Source: Porpolomopsis calyptriformis
Lineage: Eukaryota > Basidiomycota > Agaricomycetes > Agaricales > Hygrophoraceae
Direction: 5' to 3'
DNA: 64,000 bases
Assembly: GCA_951640195.1 (NCBI GenBank)
Contig: OX621170.1
Location: 1,860,001 to 1,924,000 of the forward strand
Shown here: piece after piece, positions 23,140 to 35,519 of the stretch
How positions within the stretch are numbered: position 1 is the first letter of the stretch
How the letters are laid out: every line of letters begins with the position of its first letter
Notes under the pieces: generated by a model
What the model was told of the DNA's origin: nothing
Database searches by the model: none
Seen by the model: the letters and a program-made list of their open reading frames with translations, nothing else
Translations under genes and position numbers: made by a program

Positions 23140-24297
23140 TGCTGTTTGAATTGATCATTCATATTCTATAATTTGTTCTTTCACATGAAGGAGGTTCTTC
23201 TTTGGTTCCCAGGTTGCTTCTTTGATGGGATAACTGACCTATTTAACCAAATACATGCAACATTGGGTAGACCTGTGATATTGAAGAATTTGTTTGACCT
23301 CATATTCTTCTTTCTCTTGAATAATATCTAGAGGTGGGCAGAGATCATTGTTTACTTCTTCTGGATAGAGATTAGTGTTAATGTTGGCAGGTCTCAGGAG
23401 TGAAATGTGAAAGATGTTGTAGATTTTCCAGGAAATAGGGAGGGCTAAGTAATAAGAAACTTTTCTGATTCTTTCTAGAATTTTGAAAGGTCCAGTGTGT
23501 TGGACATTGAGCTTGAGGGTTGGATGACCTGTCTTTAAGTTACAGGTATCAAGATAAACAAATTGACCTATTTGGAGTTGGGTATCTTTCCATTTATAAT
23601 CTGCAAAGCATTTCATAGTTTCTGCTATTGCTTCTAGAGCTTTTGAGGTTGCTTCATAGGCTTCTGTGAGATGATCATGGAAGGCATCTGCTGTGGGATT
23701 AGAAGTGGAAGTCATAGGGATAGATAGAATAAAGGGATATTGACTAGTATTGAGATAAAAGGGAGTGTGTTTTGTCAAGGAGTGTTGTTAGTTATTGTAT
23801 GCGAATTCAGTTAGGGATAACCAATTGGACCAATCATCTTGCATGAAGTTGGTATATAAATGAAGGTATTATTTGAGTTCTTGATTGGTACATTCCATTT
23901 GGCTATCAGTTTGGGGGTGATAGGTAGTGGATAAGCTGGAAATGATTCCCAAGTAAGTATTGAGAGCTTTCACGAATTTGGAAGTGAATTGAGTTCCTTG
24001 ATTGGTTATGATCTTCTTTGGCCAACCATGGTGTTTCCACACATTGTCCCTAAAGAGTTTTGCAACTCCTTCTTCTGAGATATTTGATTTTGTCAGAATA
24101 AAGTGAGCACATTTAGTGAAATGATCAACAACAACTAAAACAGTATCATAGCCAGATGATTGGGGGAGTTCCACAATCAGATCAGTGGTGATTTCTTCCC
24201 AAGGTTGAGATAAAGGGGGAATGGGTTCAAGGAGACCTGCAGGCTTTGAAGGATAAAGCTTGACTTGTTGGCAAGTTGGATAAGATGATATGAATAC
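23140..24297 (-). pseudogene. pol: Pol of D', integrase core to chromodomain
   Basis: The minus-strand frame shows the integrase N-terminal region (cut at 24298), catalytic-core stretches (TDLIVELPQSSGYD, KKIITNQGTQF), QTDSQMECTNQE, and a chromodomain (EYEVKQIL, MYLVK) with stops. It is a diverged, CpG-poor relative of 63000-64000. Confidence 0.8.
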
Positions 24298-24652
24298 TGT
24301 TACAGATGTTTTATCTTTTCATCATCTTTGTTCACTTTCTTTCTTATCTTATCTTATCTCCCCTTATCTAATCACTAATACTCATAGATTAGAGGTGATT
24401 ATGCTATTAGTTGTTGAAGATATGCTCCGCAGTAGCTATGCAAGGCTACACAATTGGTCAGCATTTGTCAGCTGTTCCATGGATCATCTCTGTAGCAATC
24501 ACTATCACAATCAAGACTCAGATAGATATAAGTAGAGTACAGCATGCTTGTACTTCCTTAGTCTTGATTATTAATAACATTTCCTCCATCTTATGCAATA
24601 GACCCATTGTTGTCCCTGGAAGCTACCTGAGACTTCGACAGCTGATATAACA
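24298..24652 (+). repeat. 5' LTR of element C
   Basis: 355 bp, TGTTACAGAT to GATATAACA. TATAAG at 24527, predicted start near 24560. Confidence 0.85.
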
Positions 24653-24653
24653 G

Positions 24654-24665
24654 ATAATCAAGACT
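24654..24665 (+). promoter_or_regulatory. Self-complementary primer-binding site of C
   Basis: ATAATCAAGACT, one base after the LTR, is the perfect complement of AGTCTTGATTAT in the LTR (24560-24571), 33 nt after the TATA box. Confidence 0.7.
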
Positions 24666-24824
24666 CCTTCCTCACTTAGCTTCTCTTTGCAAGAGCCACT
24701 GGTCAATCTTCATCTGACACCAACTGCCTTGCTTTGAGTTATCAAGCAAGGCCATTGCTGTTGCCTCCCTGGAATTTTGACAGGCTCCCCCTCAACTAGC
24801 CTATCCTCTCTTGTTTCAAAAACC

Positions 24825-26554
24825 ATGGAGACAATCTGCACAGTGTCGAACTCAACCACCACCCTAGACCTGTCCTCCTTTGATCTGCCCCCATCCTACT
24901 CTCCCCCTCATCAATCCCCTTAGGCTTCCTTGAGTCAGCTTATTAGCTACTCTAAACAGCAAGCTGTTGATGCCCTAGACATTGAACAGGCCCAGCTTGC
25001 AGCTCTTACACTTGAGTTCTCCCACCTCGCATTTGAAATCACCCCTCCTACCTCTGCTAACCCTTCTCCCACTTTATCTCACTCTTTGCTTTCTCTTGAT
25101 TCATTTTACACCACTCCTTCACCCCTAGATTCATCAGATGACAGTCTCAACCCTTTCATTGAAATCGAACCATGGACATTTAATTGCGTATGTGTTAGGA
25201 TCTACTAGTCTCCTACCCTCATTGTGAATTTCCTCACCTCTTCCCTCTGTGTGTTTTACCATTGCGGATTCTCTAGTTACATCATGGAGATCCACATCCA
25301 AGATAACTTATCACTATGCCTCCCCATGCAGGTTCCCATTGACCAAGCTTCAGGCTCACAGAGGAGGAGCTAGACTTCCAGGACACTATCAATGATGAGA
25401 CTGAGATTCAATCACCTTTCTCATCTCAGATCCTCAATCCTTTGACCCCCTCTATCTATTCCCTCCTCAGACCAACCACTCTCCCCTCCCCACAACTGCA
25501 ACAAGCACCTCTTACATTTGGATATGCTCATTTCCAATGTACCCCCCCTCCTCTCACAGTCTTTGTCCACTCCTGTAAAGGTGAATCCTCCCTCTTCCCC
25601 ACAATAACCATTACCTGAGACTCCCAAGAAAAATCCTCCCCAGCCCTCTGAATCAAATCCAGCCCCTCATTCTCCTTCACCTTCTATTCCTCTGTCTTCA
25701 ACTCCACCACCCCCAAACCCAAACCCACTTCCCCCTTTGCAATCAACTCTAATGGCTTCTGCATCAAACAAGATCAAGCTTGCCCAGCCTGATTCCTTCA
25801 ACAGAGACAAGAAAATGTACAAGAACTGGTTCCAACAAGTTATCATCTTCCTCTGTGGCAGCAATGTCACCAATCCTGAAAAGATGATTCTTGTTGTGCT
25901 CTCATATATGAAGGAAGGCATTGCTGCTGAGTGGGCACAATAATATGTGGATACATTCTTCAGTTGCACAGATGCTGCTAGCAACCTTGTCCCTTTGGGG
26001 ACCTAGGCTACCTTTAAAGGCTTACTGGATGCAACCTTCATTGACCATGCCATTGAGCAACATGCTCGCAAAGAGGTTGAACATTTTTCCCAAGGATGTT
26101 TAGGTATTGTAGACTATTTTATTAAGTTGGAACTCTTGTTCTGCCAAGCTGGCCTCACTGGCCAGGATAAAGAATACATCAGGATTGTTAAGAAGAATGT
26201 CCATCAGGATGTAATTCAACAAATGTATGTGAACCTGCTACTCCCCACTAAGTATGACAAGTGCTACAAGAAGGTGATGGCAAATGGACAACTCATGGAA
26301 CATTTCTGTGAGCAAGAACACTACCAACATCCAGTTTCTCCCCTTCCTTGTCTGTCTTTCAGGCCCTTTGTGCCTCATTTCCAACCTCCACCCCAACAGG
26401 ATCGCCAGGTGCCCTCAGGCACTATCCATAGTAGTTAGGGCTTACCTATGGACCTTGGCAAGACATGTCAAGTAAACAAGTGCTACAATTGTAGCCAAGT
26501 CAGACATTTCCATTGGGACTGTCCTCAGGAACTCAAGAAGGTCAACGTTCATAC
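24825..26554 (+). pseudogene. gag: Gag of element C (5' part)
   Basis: The likely start ATG at 24825 matches the gag start of B (30196). A proline/serine-rich region is followed by the capsid-like domain (KNWFQQVIIFLCGS, GIVDYFIKLELL) and a CCHC knuckle (CYNCSQVRHFHWDC, near 26482). Stops occur at several sites, including a TAA near 25941. A1 interrupts the frame after the knuckle. The last codons of gag resume at 56799 and end at TAG near 56920. Confidence 0.8.
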
Positions 26555-26913
26555 TGTTAGACAGCAGTCTAGGATTGATCACAAGGTTTTACTTCAGGCT
26601 CTGGGTGTAGGGTTTTAAAGGGCTAGCAGACTACTGATTGGGGTGTTAATGAAAGAAACAGACTTATCCTAAGTCTATCTGCTGCTAGCTTTATATACTA
26701 GCTAAGTATGAGTCATACTGACTACGTGTGAGTCATAATGACTATGGATGAGTCATGTAGATAAGGAGAGTGATGGTAGACTAAATATGGATATGGCTTG
26801 GTCACCTTCTATTACTAAGCAGAGCTTGGGTGGCTAAGTGGTTATTGATGTAAACTGTCTGATGTAAATAGGAATAGATGAGCAAAGGAAAAAGAAAAAA
26901 TATATCTCTGACA
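26555..26913 (-). repeat. 3' LTR of A1
   Basis: 359 bp, TGTTAGACAG to TCTCTGACA. Paired with 56435-56793. Confidence 0.92.
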
Positions 26914-27086
26914 TTCACCTCCACAAAAAGGAAATTCATCCCGAATTTTGAGAAGACCCTTCAAAGCGAAGGAAGGGTGTCAAGGGGAGGTGTAAAGGGA
27001 TGGTAGGGGTGGGCAGAGGGGTAATGAGATAGGTGAGTGATGAAGAGGAGGGATGAGTGGATAGTTGTCGGATCAAAGACTATCCA

Positions 27087-27885
27087 CTAGGTAGACTTTT
27101 CCTCAACTCTCCAGTAGATATCACCTTCTCTAACCACACATCCAGAAGGGAGGCGCAAGGTGTACCCATCGTTCGGGAACAGCATGCAGTCCCTAGGGCG
27201 CGCTATCATAAACTGGGGGTTGAAGCAGGTGTCCATCTGGGTCAAACCAGTGGTAGAGGCCATCCAACTCCTGGGCACATCGCAACCAAGTTTCAGCCAG
27301 CTCCCTACACATCACAGCATTCTCCTCCAGGTCAAGGATCATTTCGTACTTGGCATCCATCATCGAGCGGTAGCCATTCTGGGCAGTATAGAGTCAGTCG
27401 GCAACGCGATGGATGCGGTGTGAGATGGGGTCTTCAGGGATAGTGGGGGTGGTGACGTTGGATTCGTCCTGGTCCAGTATAACTATCAAAAGTTGGTGCC
27501 CAACTTGGTATGCCTCCAGCCAATCTTCAAGTTGATTCTTCTTGTTATTAAAGTCGCTGTCCTTGTCGAACGTGTACCAGTGACGGTCATAGTTGAGTTC
27601 GCATCGACGTGCTCCAGAGATAAATGGGATGTAGGTTTCGGGGCACCCAGATAGGTGCTTGACCTTGGCAAAGGGGAGCCCTCGGTAGTTACAATTTCAT
27701 CCCGGCTTGTTAATAGTATCGGTGCGTCGTTTTGGCTTCTTGAACCATTGGGCAACTAAGATGCTGTCAGACGAGGAAGAGGAGGAAGAAGAATCAGGGG
27801 GGAGATTGGAAGTAGAAGCGGGGGGGTTCCCTCGGGGTGGATGCCTCCCAGTCGACTTGCGAGCGTAAAGAACTTGGTGGGGCAT
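27087..27885 (-). pseudogene. Third ORF of A1
   Basis: Starts MPHQVLYARKSTG at 27885, 114 bp after the end of pol. A serine run is followed by KKPKRRTD, then, in the same frame, NYRGLPFAKVKHLSG and on through the ARRCELNYD stretch. A TGA near the middle fits CGA decay. A2 has a one-base deletion here, and comparison of the two copies shows which frame is real. The last 60 or so codons (RLPSGCVVREGDIYWRVEEK) lie in another frame in both copies. Confidence 0.6.
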
Positions 27886-27999
27886 TTCATTCTTCTTTTG
27901 ATAATTGTTGGGAAGGCGAAGTCCTTATAATTGTCGGAGATTGAAAAAGAGAAAAAGAGGTTCAATGATTGTGATGTCGGTAGTATCCGTGAAAGAGAG

Positions 28000-29635
28000 T
28001 TAAGTCGCCGCTTGAATTGACTTTTCATAACTCATCAAGATGTCTTTTGCGTGCTTGAGGTTCCATTGTGGTTCCCAGGTGGCTACCTCTATCAGGTAGC
28101 CTTTCCACTTGATTAAGTATTGCCGATTTCGTTTTCCTGGGGTGTGATTTAAGATATGTTCTACTTCATACTCGGGCTCTTCTTCAATCACATCTGGAGG
28201 TGGTCGGAGGTTATCATCTTCCTCAATTGGGGGATGGAGATTGAGATTCTCCTCTAGAGCTTTGAGTAGCGAAATGTGAAACACGGGGTGGATCCTCTAT
28301 GACAGCGGTAGCTTTAGTTGGTAAGCCACAGGCAATACTTGTTTTAGAATTATAAAAGGTCTGAGCTGGCGGACATCCAGTTTCTTTGCTGGCTGGCCAG
28401 TTTTCAAATTCTTGGCATCAAGCCAGACCCTTTGTCCTTCATAAAATGTGGGTTCCTTTTGACATTTTCGATCGGTATAGAGCTTCATTGAGTTAGTGGT
28501 CTTTTGGAGGGATTCTTCAGCGTTCTCTCTAGCTCTGGTGAGCTGCACGTAAAACTCGTTGGCATCTGGATTTGAGGTTTGGGTTGGAACTGATAAGGGG
28601 GTGTGAGGGTGTCGACCATATTCAAGCCAGAAGGGGGATTGGTGAGTGGAGGAATGTTCTTGGTTGTTATAAGCGAACTCTGCTAGAGCTAACCAATCTT
28701 TCCAATTGTCTTGCATGAAGTTAGTGTAGAGCTGTACATACTGCTCTAACTCTTGATTGGTTCATTCAGTTTGTCCATCTGTTTGGGGGTGATAGGTGGT
28801 AGAAAGCCCAGAAGTGGTTCCTAGGAGTTCATTCAATGACGTAGCAAATTTTGATGAGAATTGGGTTCCTCGATCAGTAATGATCTTCTCTGGCCATCCA
28901 TGGTGCTTCCAGACATGTTCTTAAAACAGCACAGCAGTTCCTTTAGCAGATAGGTTTCCAGTTGTTGGGATGAAGTGAGCCCATTTGGTGAATCTGTCCA
29001 CCACAACTAGAATAGCATCAAATCCTTTTGAGTTAGGGAGTTCCACGATAAGATCAGCAGTGATCTGTTGCCACGGTTTAGTAGGAGGGGGTAACGGTTG
29101 GAGAAGTCCAGTGGGTTTCTGTGGATAAACCTTGGTCTGTTGACAGGCAAGGCAGGACTTCACATAATTGGTGATATCTTGTGGGGCACCTTCCCATGTG
29201 TAATTATGGAGGAGCAGTTCCTTCATCTTCTCAATGCCGGGATGGCCACCAGTGGGTGTGTCGTGGGTCAATCGAATAATTTCTATGCGCAAAGATACGT
29301 CCTTTGGCACAACTATACAATCTCCAGCATCGCACACAATGCCATCTACATGGGTGTATCTGGAAGAGGGATCTTCAATTTTGGCCATGATCTTGAGAGG
29401 TAGGGGGGAATGAAAACAAAGCTTGGATAAAAAGTTGGGGGATGATAAACTGATAATCGCATTGATGAAAAGTGCATTGACAAAAAGTTCTTTTGGCAGA
29501 AGGACCTTGTCCTCCACCTCCTCATAAGACTCCGGGTAATGATCTGGACGCTTAGAGAGTCCATCGGCCTTATTCTTGATCCTAGGCTGGTAGCTGATTC
29601 TAAACCAAAAGCGAGCTAAAAACTCAGACCATCTA
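28000..29635 (-). pseudogene. pol: Pol of A1, integrase to chromodomain (3' half)
   Basis: Minus strand: the end of the RNase H region, integrase with HHCC (HDTPTGGHPGIEK, CLACQQTK) and core, and a chromodomain (EYEVEHIL, YLIKWKGY) ending at 28000. Element B is inserted at 29635/29636 within the RNase H region. Stops are at CGA-derived TGA codons. Confidence 0.85.
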
Positions 29636-30024
29636 TGTTACGGTCACTTCATTTTGTCATCTCAACAACTTTCCTTTTTTGTCTTATCTAATCTTATCCT
29701 CAACCTAATCTTATCTTATCCCTCCTTATCTAATCTTTTATCTTATCTCCTCACAGATCAGAGGTGATAACGCCATTGGCTGATGAAGATGTGCTCCGCA
29801 GTAGCTGCGCAAGGCTATATGGTACTGCGCATTAGTCAGCTGTTCCATGGATTGTCACTGTGGTTATCACAATCACAGCCCAGACCAGGTAGATATAAGT
29901 AGAGTACAGAATGCTTGTACCTCCCTAGTTTTCGTCCTTCAATGTTGTCACCCTTAGTTTATGCGCTGAGCTCTCCATTGCCCCCCCGTCTAAGTGACCT
30001 GAGGTTTCGACTGCTGACATAACA
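29636..30024 (+). repeat. 5' LTR of B
   Basis: 389 bp, TGTTACGGTC to GACATAACA. TATAAG at 29894, predicted start at about 29927. Confidence 0.93.
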
Positions 30025-30038
30025 GAAGGACGAAAACT
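30025..30038 (+). promoter_or_regulatory. Self-complementary primer-binding site of B
   Basis: GAAGGACGAAAACT, directly after the LTR, is the perfect 14-nt complement of LTR positions 29927-29940, 33 nt after the TATA box. Confidence 0.75.
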
Positions 30039-30497
30039 CTCCCTCACCTCGCTTCTCTTCGCAAAAGCCTCTGGTCAAGATTCATCTGACACCGACCGCA
30101 TTGTTTTGGGTTACCAGACAACGCCATCGCTGTTGCCCCCCTGGAATCCCAACCAGGCTCCCCTGACTGATCCATCCTCTCTTGCCTCGAGAACCATGGG
30201 AGACACTTTGGTATATCCCCGCACGGTATCAAGAGTGACTACCACCCTGGATCGTTCCTCTTCCACTCCGCCTCCGTCCTATTCCCCACCTCACCAATTA
30301 CCCCAGGCCTCGTCCAGTACGCTCATTAGCTACTCGGAACAACAAACCATCGACGCTCTAAAAATCAAACGAGAACAACTCGAAGCTCTTACGCTCGAGT
30401 TTTCCCATCTCGCCTTCAACATCACTCCTCCTGTTTCCGCCAACCTTTCCCCCACCTTGTCGCACTCTTCTCTTTCTTTGGACTCATACTATACTGC

Positions 30498-30856
30498 TGT
30501 TAGACGGCAGTCTAGGGTTGATCGCAAGGTTTTACTTCAGGCTCTGGGTGTAGGGTTTTAAAGGGTTGGAAGACTACTGATTGGGGTGTTAACGAAAGAA
30601 ACAGACTTATCCTAAGTCTATCTACTGCTAGCTTTATATACTAGCTAAGTATGAGTCATATTGACTACGTGTGAGTCGTAACGACTATGGATGAGTCATG
30701 TAGATAAGGAGAGTGATGGTTGACTAAATATAGATATGGCTTGGTCACCTTGTATTACTAAGCGGAGTTTGGGTGGCTAAGCGGCTATTGGTGTAAACTG
30801 TCTGATGTAAATGGGAATAGACGAGCAAAGGAAAAGGAAAAAATATATCTCTGACA
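30498..30856 (-). repeat. 3' LTR of A2
   Basis: 359 bp, TGTTAGACGG to TCTCTGACA. The purine-rich GTGGAGGTGAA on the minus strand abuts it (30857-30867). Confidence 0.95.
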
Positions 30857-31029
30857 TTCACCTCCACAAAAAGGAAATTCGTCCCGAATTTTGAGGAGAC
30901 CCTTCGAAGCGAAGGAAGGGTGTCAAGGGGAGGTGTAAAGGGATGGTAGAGGTGGGTAGAGGGGTGATGAGATGGGTGAGCGATGAAGAGGAGGGATGAG
31001 TGGATAGTTGTCGGATCAAAGACTATCCA

Positions 31030-31827
31030 CTAGGTATACTTTTCCTCAACTCTCCAGTAGATATCACCTTCTCTAACCACACATCCAGAAGGGAGGCGTA
31101 AGGAATACTGTTTGTTCGGAAACAGCATCCGGTCCCTAGGTCGCGCCATCATAAACTGGGGGTTGAAGCAGGTGTCCATCTGGGTCAAACCAGTGGTAAC
31201 GGCCATCCAACTCCCGGGCACGTCGCAACCAAGTTTCAGCCAGCTCCCTACACATCACAGCATTCTCCTCCAGGTCAAGGATCCTTTCGTACTTGGCATC
31301 CATCATCGAGCAGTACCCGTTTCGGGCAGCATAGAGTCGGTCGGCGACGCGATGGATGCGGTGCGAGATGGGGTCTTCGGGGATAGTGGGGGTGGTGACG
31401 TCGGATTCGTCCTGGTCCGGTATAACCATCAAAAGTTGGCGCCCAACTTGGTACGCCTCCAGCCAATCTTCGAGTTGATTCTTCTTGTCATCAAAGTTGC
31501 TGTCCTTGTCGAACGTGTACCAGTGACGGTCATAGTTAAGTTCGCATCAACGTGCTCCAGAGATAAAAGGGACATAGGTTTCGGGGCACCCAGATAGGTG
31601 CTCGACCTTGGCAAAGGGGAGCCCTCGGTAGTTACGGTTCGTCCCGGCTTGTCGATAGTATCGGTACGTCGTTTCGGCTTCTTGAACCGTTGGGTAACCA
31701 AGACACTGTCGGACGAGGAAGAGGAGGAAGAAGAATCGGGGGGGAGGTTGGAGGTAGAAGCGGTGGGATTCCCTCGAGGTGGACGCCTCCCAGTCGACTT
31801 GCGAGCATAAAGAACTTGGCGGGGCAT
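31030..31827 (-). pseudogene. Third ORF of A2
   Basis: Begins MPRQVLYARKSTG at 31827, 115 bp after the pol stop. It carries a serine run and a basic patch (FKKPKRRTD). A one-base deletion near 31640 relative to A1 shifts the frame, and a TGA follows in SGAR*CELNY where A1 has CGA. The reconstructed middle part (HWYTFDKDSNF, RILDLEENAVMCRELAETW) is helical and charged. The C-terminal RLPSGCVVREGDIYWRVEEK is in a third frame. No membrane segment or known domain is seen. Confidence 0.6.
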
Positions 31828-33966
31828 TTCGTGCTTCTTTTGATGATTGTCGGGAAGGGGAAGTCCTTATAATCATCGGAGATTGAAAAGGAGAAAAAGA
31901 GGCTCAACAATCGTGATGTCGGTAGTATTTGTGAAAGAGAGTTAAATCGCCGCTTGAATAGACTTTTCATAATTCATTAAGACATCTTTTGCGTGCTTGA
32001 GGTTCCATCGTGGTTCCCAGGTGGCTGCCTCTATTGGGTAGCCTTTCCACTTGATTAGGTATTGTCGGTTCCGTTTTCCTGGGGTGTGATTGAGAATACG
32101 TTCCACTTCATACTCGGGCTCTCCTTCGATCACATCTGGAGGTGGTCGGAGATTGTCATCTTCTCCGATCGGGGGGTGGAGATCGAGATTCTCTTCTAGA
32201 GCCTTGAGTAGCGAAACGTGAAACACGGGATGAATCCTCCATGACAGCGGTAGCTTTAGTTGGTAAGCCACAGGCGATACTTGTTTTAGAATTATAAAAG
32301 GTCCGAGCCGGCGGACATCCAGTTTCTTTGCGGGCCGGCCAGTTTTCAAATTCTTGGCATCAAGCCAGACCCTTTGTCCTTCGTAAAACGTGGGTTCCTT
32401 TTGATGTTTTCGATCGGCATAGAGCTTCATTGAGTTAGCGGTCTTTTGAAGAGACTCTTCAGCGTTCTCTCTAGCTCTAGTAAGCTGCACGTAAAACTCG
32501 TTGGCATCGGGATTTGAGGTTTGGGTTGGAACTGATAAGGGGGTGTGAGGGTGTCGGCCATATTCAAGCCAGAAGGGGGATTGGTGAGTAGAGGAATGTT
32601 CTCGGTTGTTATAAGCGAACTCCGCCGGAGCTAACCAATCTTTCCAATCGTCTTGCATGAAGTTAGTGTAGAGCCGTATGTACTGCTCTAACTCTTGATT
32701 GGTTCGTTCGGTTTGTCCATCTGTTTGGGGGTGATAGGCGGTAGAAAGCCCAGAAGTGGTTCCTAGGAGTTCATTCAATGACGTAGCGAACTTCGATGAG
32801 AATTGGGTTCCTCGATCAGTAATGATCTTCTCTGGCCATCCATGGTGCTTCCAGACATGTTCTTGAAATAGCGCAGCAGTTCCTTTAGCAGACAGGTTTC
32901 CAGTTGTTGGGATGAAGTGAGCCCATTTGGTGAATCTGTCCACCACAACTAGAATAGCATTGAATCCTTTTGAGTTAGGGAGTTCCACGATAAGATCAGC
33001 AGTGATCTGTTGCCACGGTTTAGTAGGAGGGGGTAACGGTTGGAGAAGTCCAGTGGGTTTCTGTGGATAAACCTTGGTCTGTTGACAGGCAAGGCAGGAC
33101 TTCACGTAATTGGTGATATCTTGTGGGGCACCTTCCCATGTGTAATTATGGAGGAGCAATTCCTTCGTCTTCTCAATACCGGGATGGCCACCAGTGGGTG
33201 TGTCGTGGGTCAATCGAATAATTTCTGTGCGCAAAGATACGTCCTTTGGCACAACTATACGATCTCCAGCATCGCGCACAATGCCATCTACGTGGGTGTA
33301 TCCGGAAGAGGGATCTTCAATTTTGGCCATGATCTCGAGAGGTAAGGGGGAATGAAAACAAAGCTTAGATAAAAAGTTGGGGGACGATAAACTGATAATC
33401 GCATTGATGAAAAGCGCATTGACAAAAAGTTCTTTTGGCAGAAGGACCTTGTCCTCCACCTCCTCATAAGACTCCGGGTAATGATCTGGACATTTGGAGA
33501 GTCCATCAGCCTTATTCTTGATTCTAGGCTGGTAGCTGATTCTGAACCAAAAGCGAGCTAAAAATTCAGACCATCTAGCCTGGCACCTGGAGAGTTGATG
33601 ACTGGTCATGAAATATTGGAGGGACTGGTTATCAGTCTTGATCATAATAGGCTGTCGTGTCCCTTGTAGAAGGTATCTCCATTCATTCAAGGCAGATATG
33701 ATGGCCAAAAGCTCTTGGTCATGGGTGGGGTAATTTCGTTCAGCTGGGAGGAGGGTCTTGGAGTAGAAGCCAATGGGATGCCAATCCTCTTTGTCATTCT
33801 CTTTCTGGGTCAAGACTGCACCCAGTGCAACACCAGAAGCATCCGTCTCCAGAAGGTAAGGAAGATTTGGCTTTGGGGTCCTCAAAACAGGAGCAGAGGT
33901 AAGCGCACTCTTGAGGGTATCAAAAGCACATTGTTGCCTAGGAGTCCAAATCCATTCTTGATCCTT

Positions 33967-33969
33967 TCA
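33967..33969 (-). other. Single in-frame TGA of A2 pol
   Basis: CTA TGA AAG. The identical codon context occurs in A1 (53310-53312). Element D has CGA at this position. Confidence 0.9.
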
Positions 33970-35519
33970 TAGGAGCTCATTAAGAGGACAAGCAATCAGG
34001 GAGTAATCCTTGATAAACCTCCGCCAAAAGTTGGCAGTGCCAAGGAAGGATTGGAGATCTCGTTTCTTCTGGGGGATAGGCCAGGTTCTGATCGCCTCAA
34101 CCTTCTTGGGGTTAATAGCAATGTGGCCTTTTGAGATCATCATCCCCAGATAAATCACTTCCTTTTTCTCGAACTGGCACTTGACGGGTTTGCAGGACAG
34201 TTGATTCTTCTCCATGATCTCTAGAGTTCGTTCTGTCCAATAGGTGAGTTCAGTGAGGTCCTTTCCCATGATCAGGATATCGTCAATATAGATATGGACC
34301 TGCTTGGAATCGATAACCTCTTTGAAGAGAACGTCGATCATTCGTTGGAAGGAGGCAGGCAAGTTTCGCATTCCAAAGAACATAACGGTGGGCTCGAACA
34401 GCCCTCGTCGAGTGTTGAAGGCTCCTTTCCATTCGTCTCCTTCTTTGATACGAATATTGTTAAAGCCCCATCGGATATCCATGACTGTGAACAGTTCCGC
34501 TTCTGATAACTTGGTCTGTTGAATAATCTCAGAGATGAGAGGTAAGGGATAGGCGTCTGGGATTGTGTGAGCATTCAGATAGCGATAGTCTTGGATTGGA
34601 CGTAGTCCAGCATCTTGTCCTTGGGCATTAACTTCTTCACCTTTGGCAGCAAAGAAGAAGGAGGCAGCTTGTTTGGAGTTCGATCGTCGTATTCGTCCAC
34701 TTGCAAGTTGTTCCTCCAGGAATTCATTCAGCTTTCCCTGTTCGTACTCAGTGAGTTTGTACACCTTTCCGATCTTGGGTCTAAAGGTAGGTTCGAGATC
34801 AATCGCATGGTCAAATTCTGGTCGTCGTGGGGGAAGTTCATCGAAGGTGGTCTTCATAAACACCTTCCAGTGCCTCCAGTATTTCTTCAGCACATACTTC
34901 TTCATATCTTCCTCCACGGTAGTGGGTCTTGCATGGTCTCCCAGTGAGACCAATCTGATAATCTTGGCGTAGGAGTCACCATTCAATGTAGAGCCTACTC
35001 GTGACACTATCACTCCAGCCTGAGAAGTCTTGGTTGGGGCCACAGTCTGACGTGAAGTCAGTGTTCCAGCCTTCCAGTCAACCAGGGGATCATTACGTTT
35101 GAGCCACGGGTAGCCGAGGATAACCTGTATCATATCTCCTAAATTTGTCACTTCCAAATGGGTTCGTTCCCTAAGAAAATCCGGCGTCTCCATCCACAGG
35201 TCTACAGCATATTCGATGGGACCTCCTCGGTTGTCTGTCCCATCTGCGTTCCGCACGGGGATTGGTCCTTCCAATCGATAAAAAGGGATATCGCGCTCCT
35301 GCACAAAATTCCAGTTTATAAAGCATCCAGAGGCGCCAGAGTCTATCAATGCACTGGCGGCAATTCGTCTACCAGTGTCTGTGGTTTCCAACCAAAGGGG
35401 TATGGTTAAAGCTTCTTCGCTTGAATCAAGTGCACCAAGAATTTGGGAAATAGATTGCATAGGGGTAGTGGTACACATAGAAAAGGAGTCCGCAATGCAC
35501 GAGCTATTGTCCGGACTGT

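Larger units (their letters stand above)
21973..24297 (-). mobile_element. Ty3/Gypsy element D', 3' part (same family as D), cut by element C
   Basis: The 3' LTR (21973-22340), a third ORF, and the end of pol are present on the minus strand. At 24298 the integrase frame is broken by the LTR of C. The rest of D' should lie right of the window, beyond elements D and C. Confidence 0.85.

Noticed and set aside
31030..31827. Third ORF as an envelope gene
   Set aside because: No signal peptide, hydrophobic segment or cleavage site is visible. The content is charged and helical.
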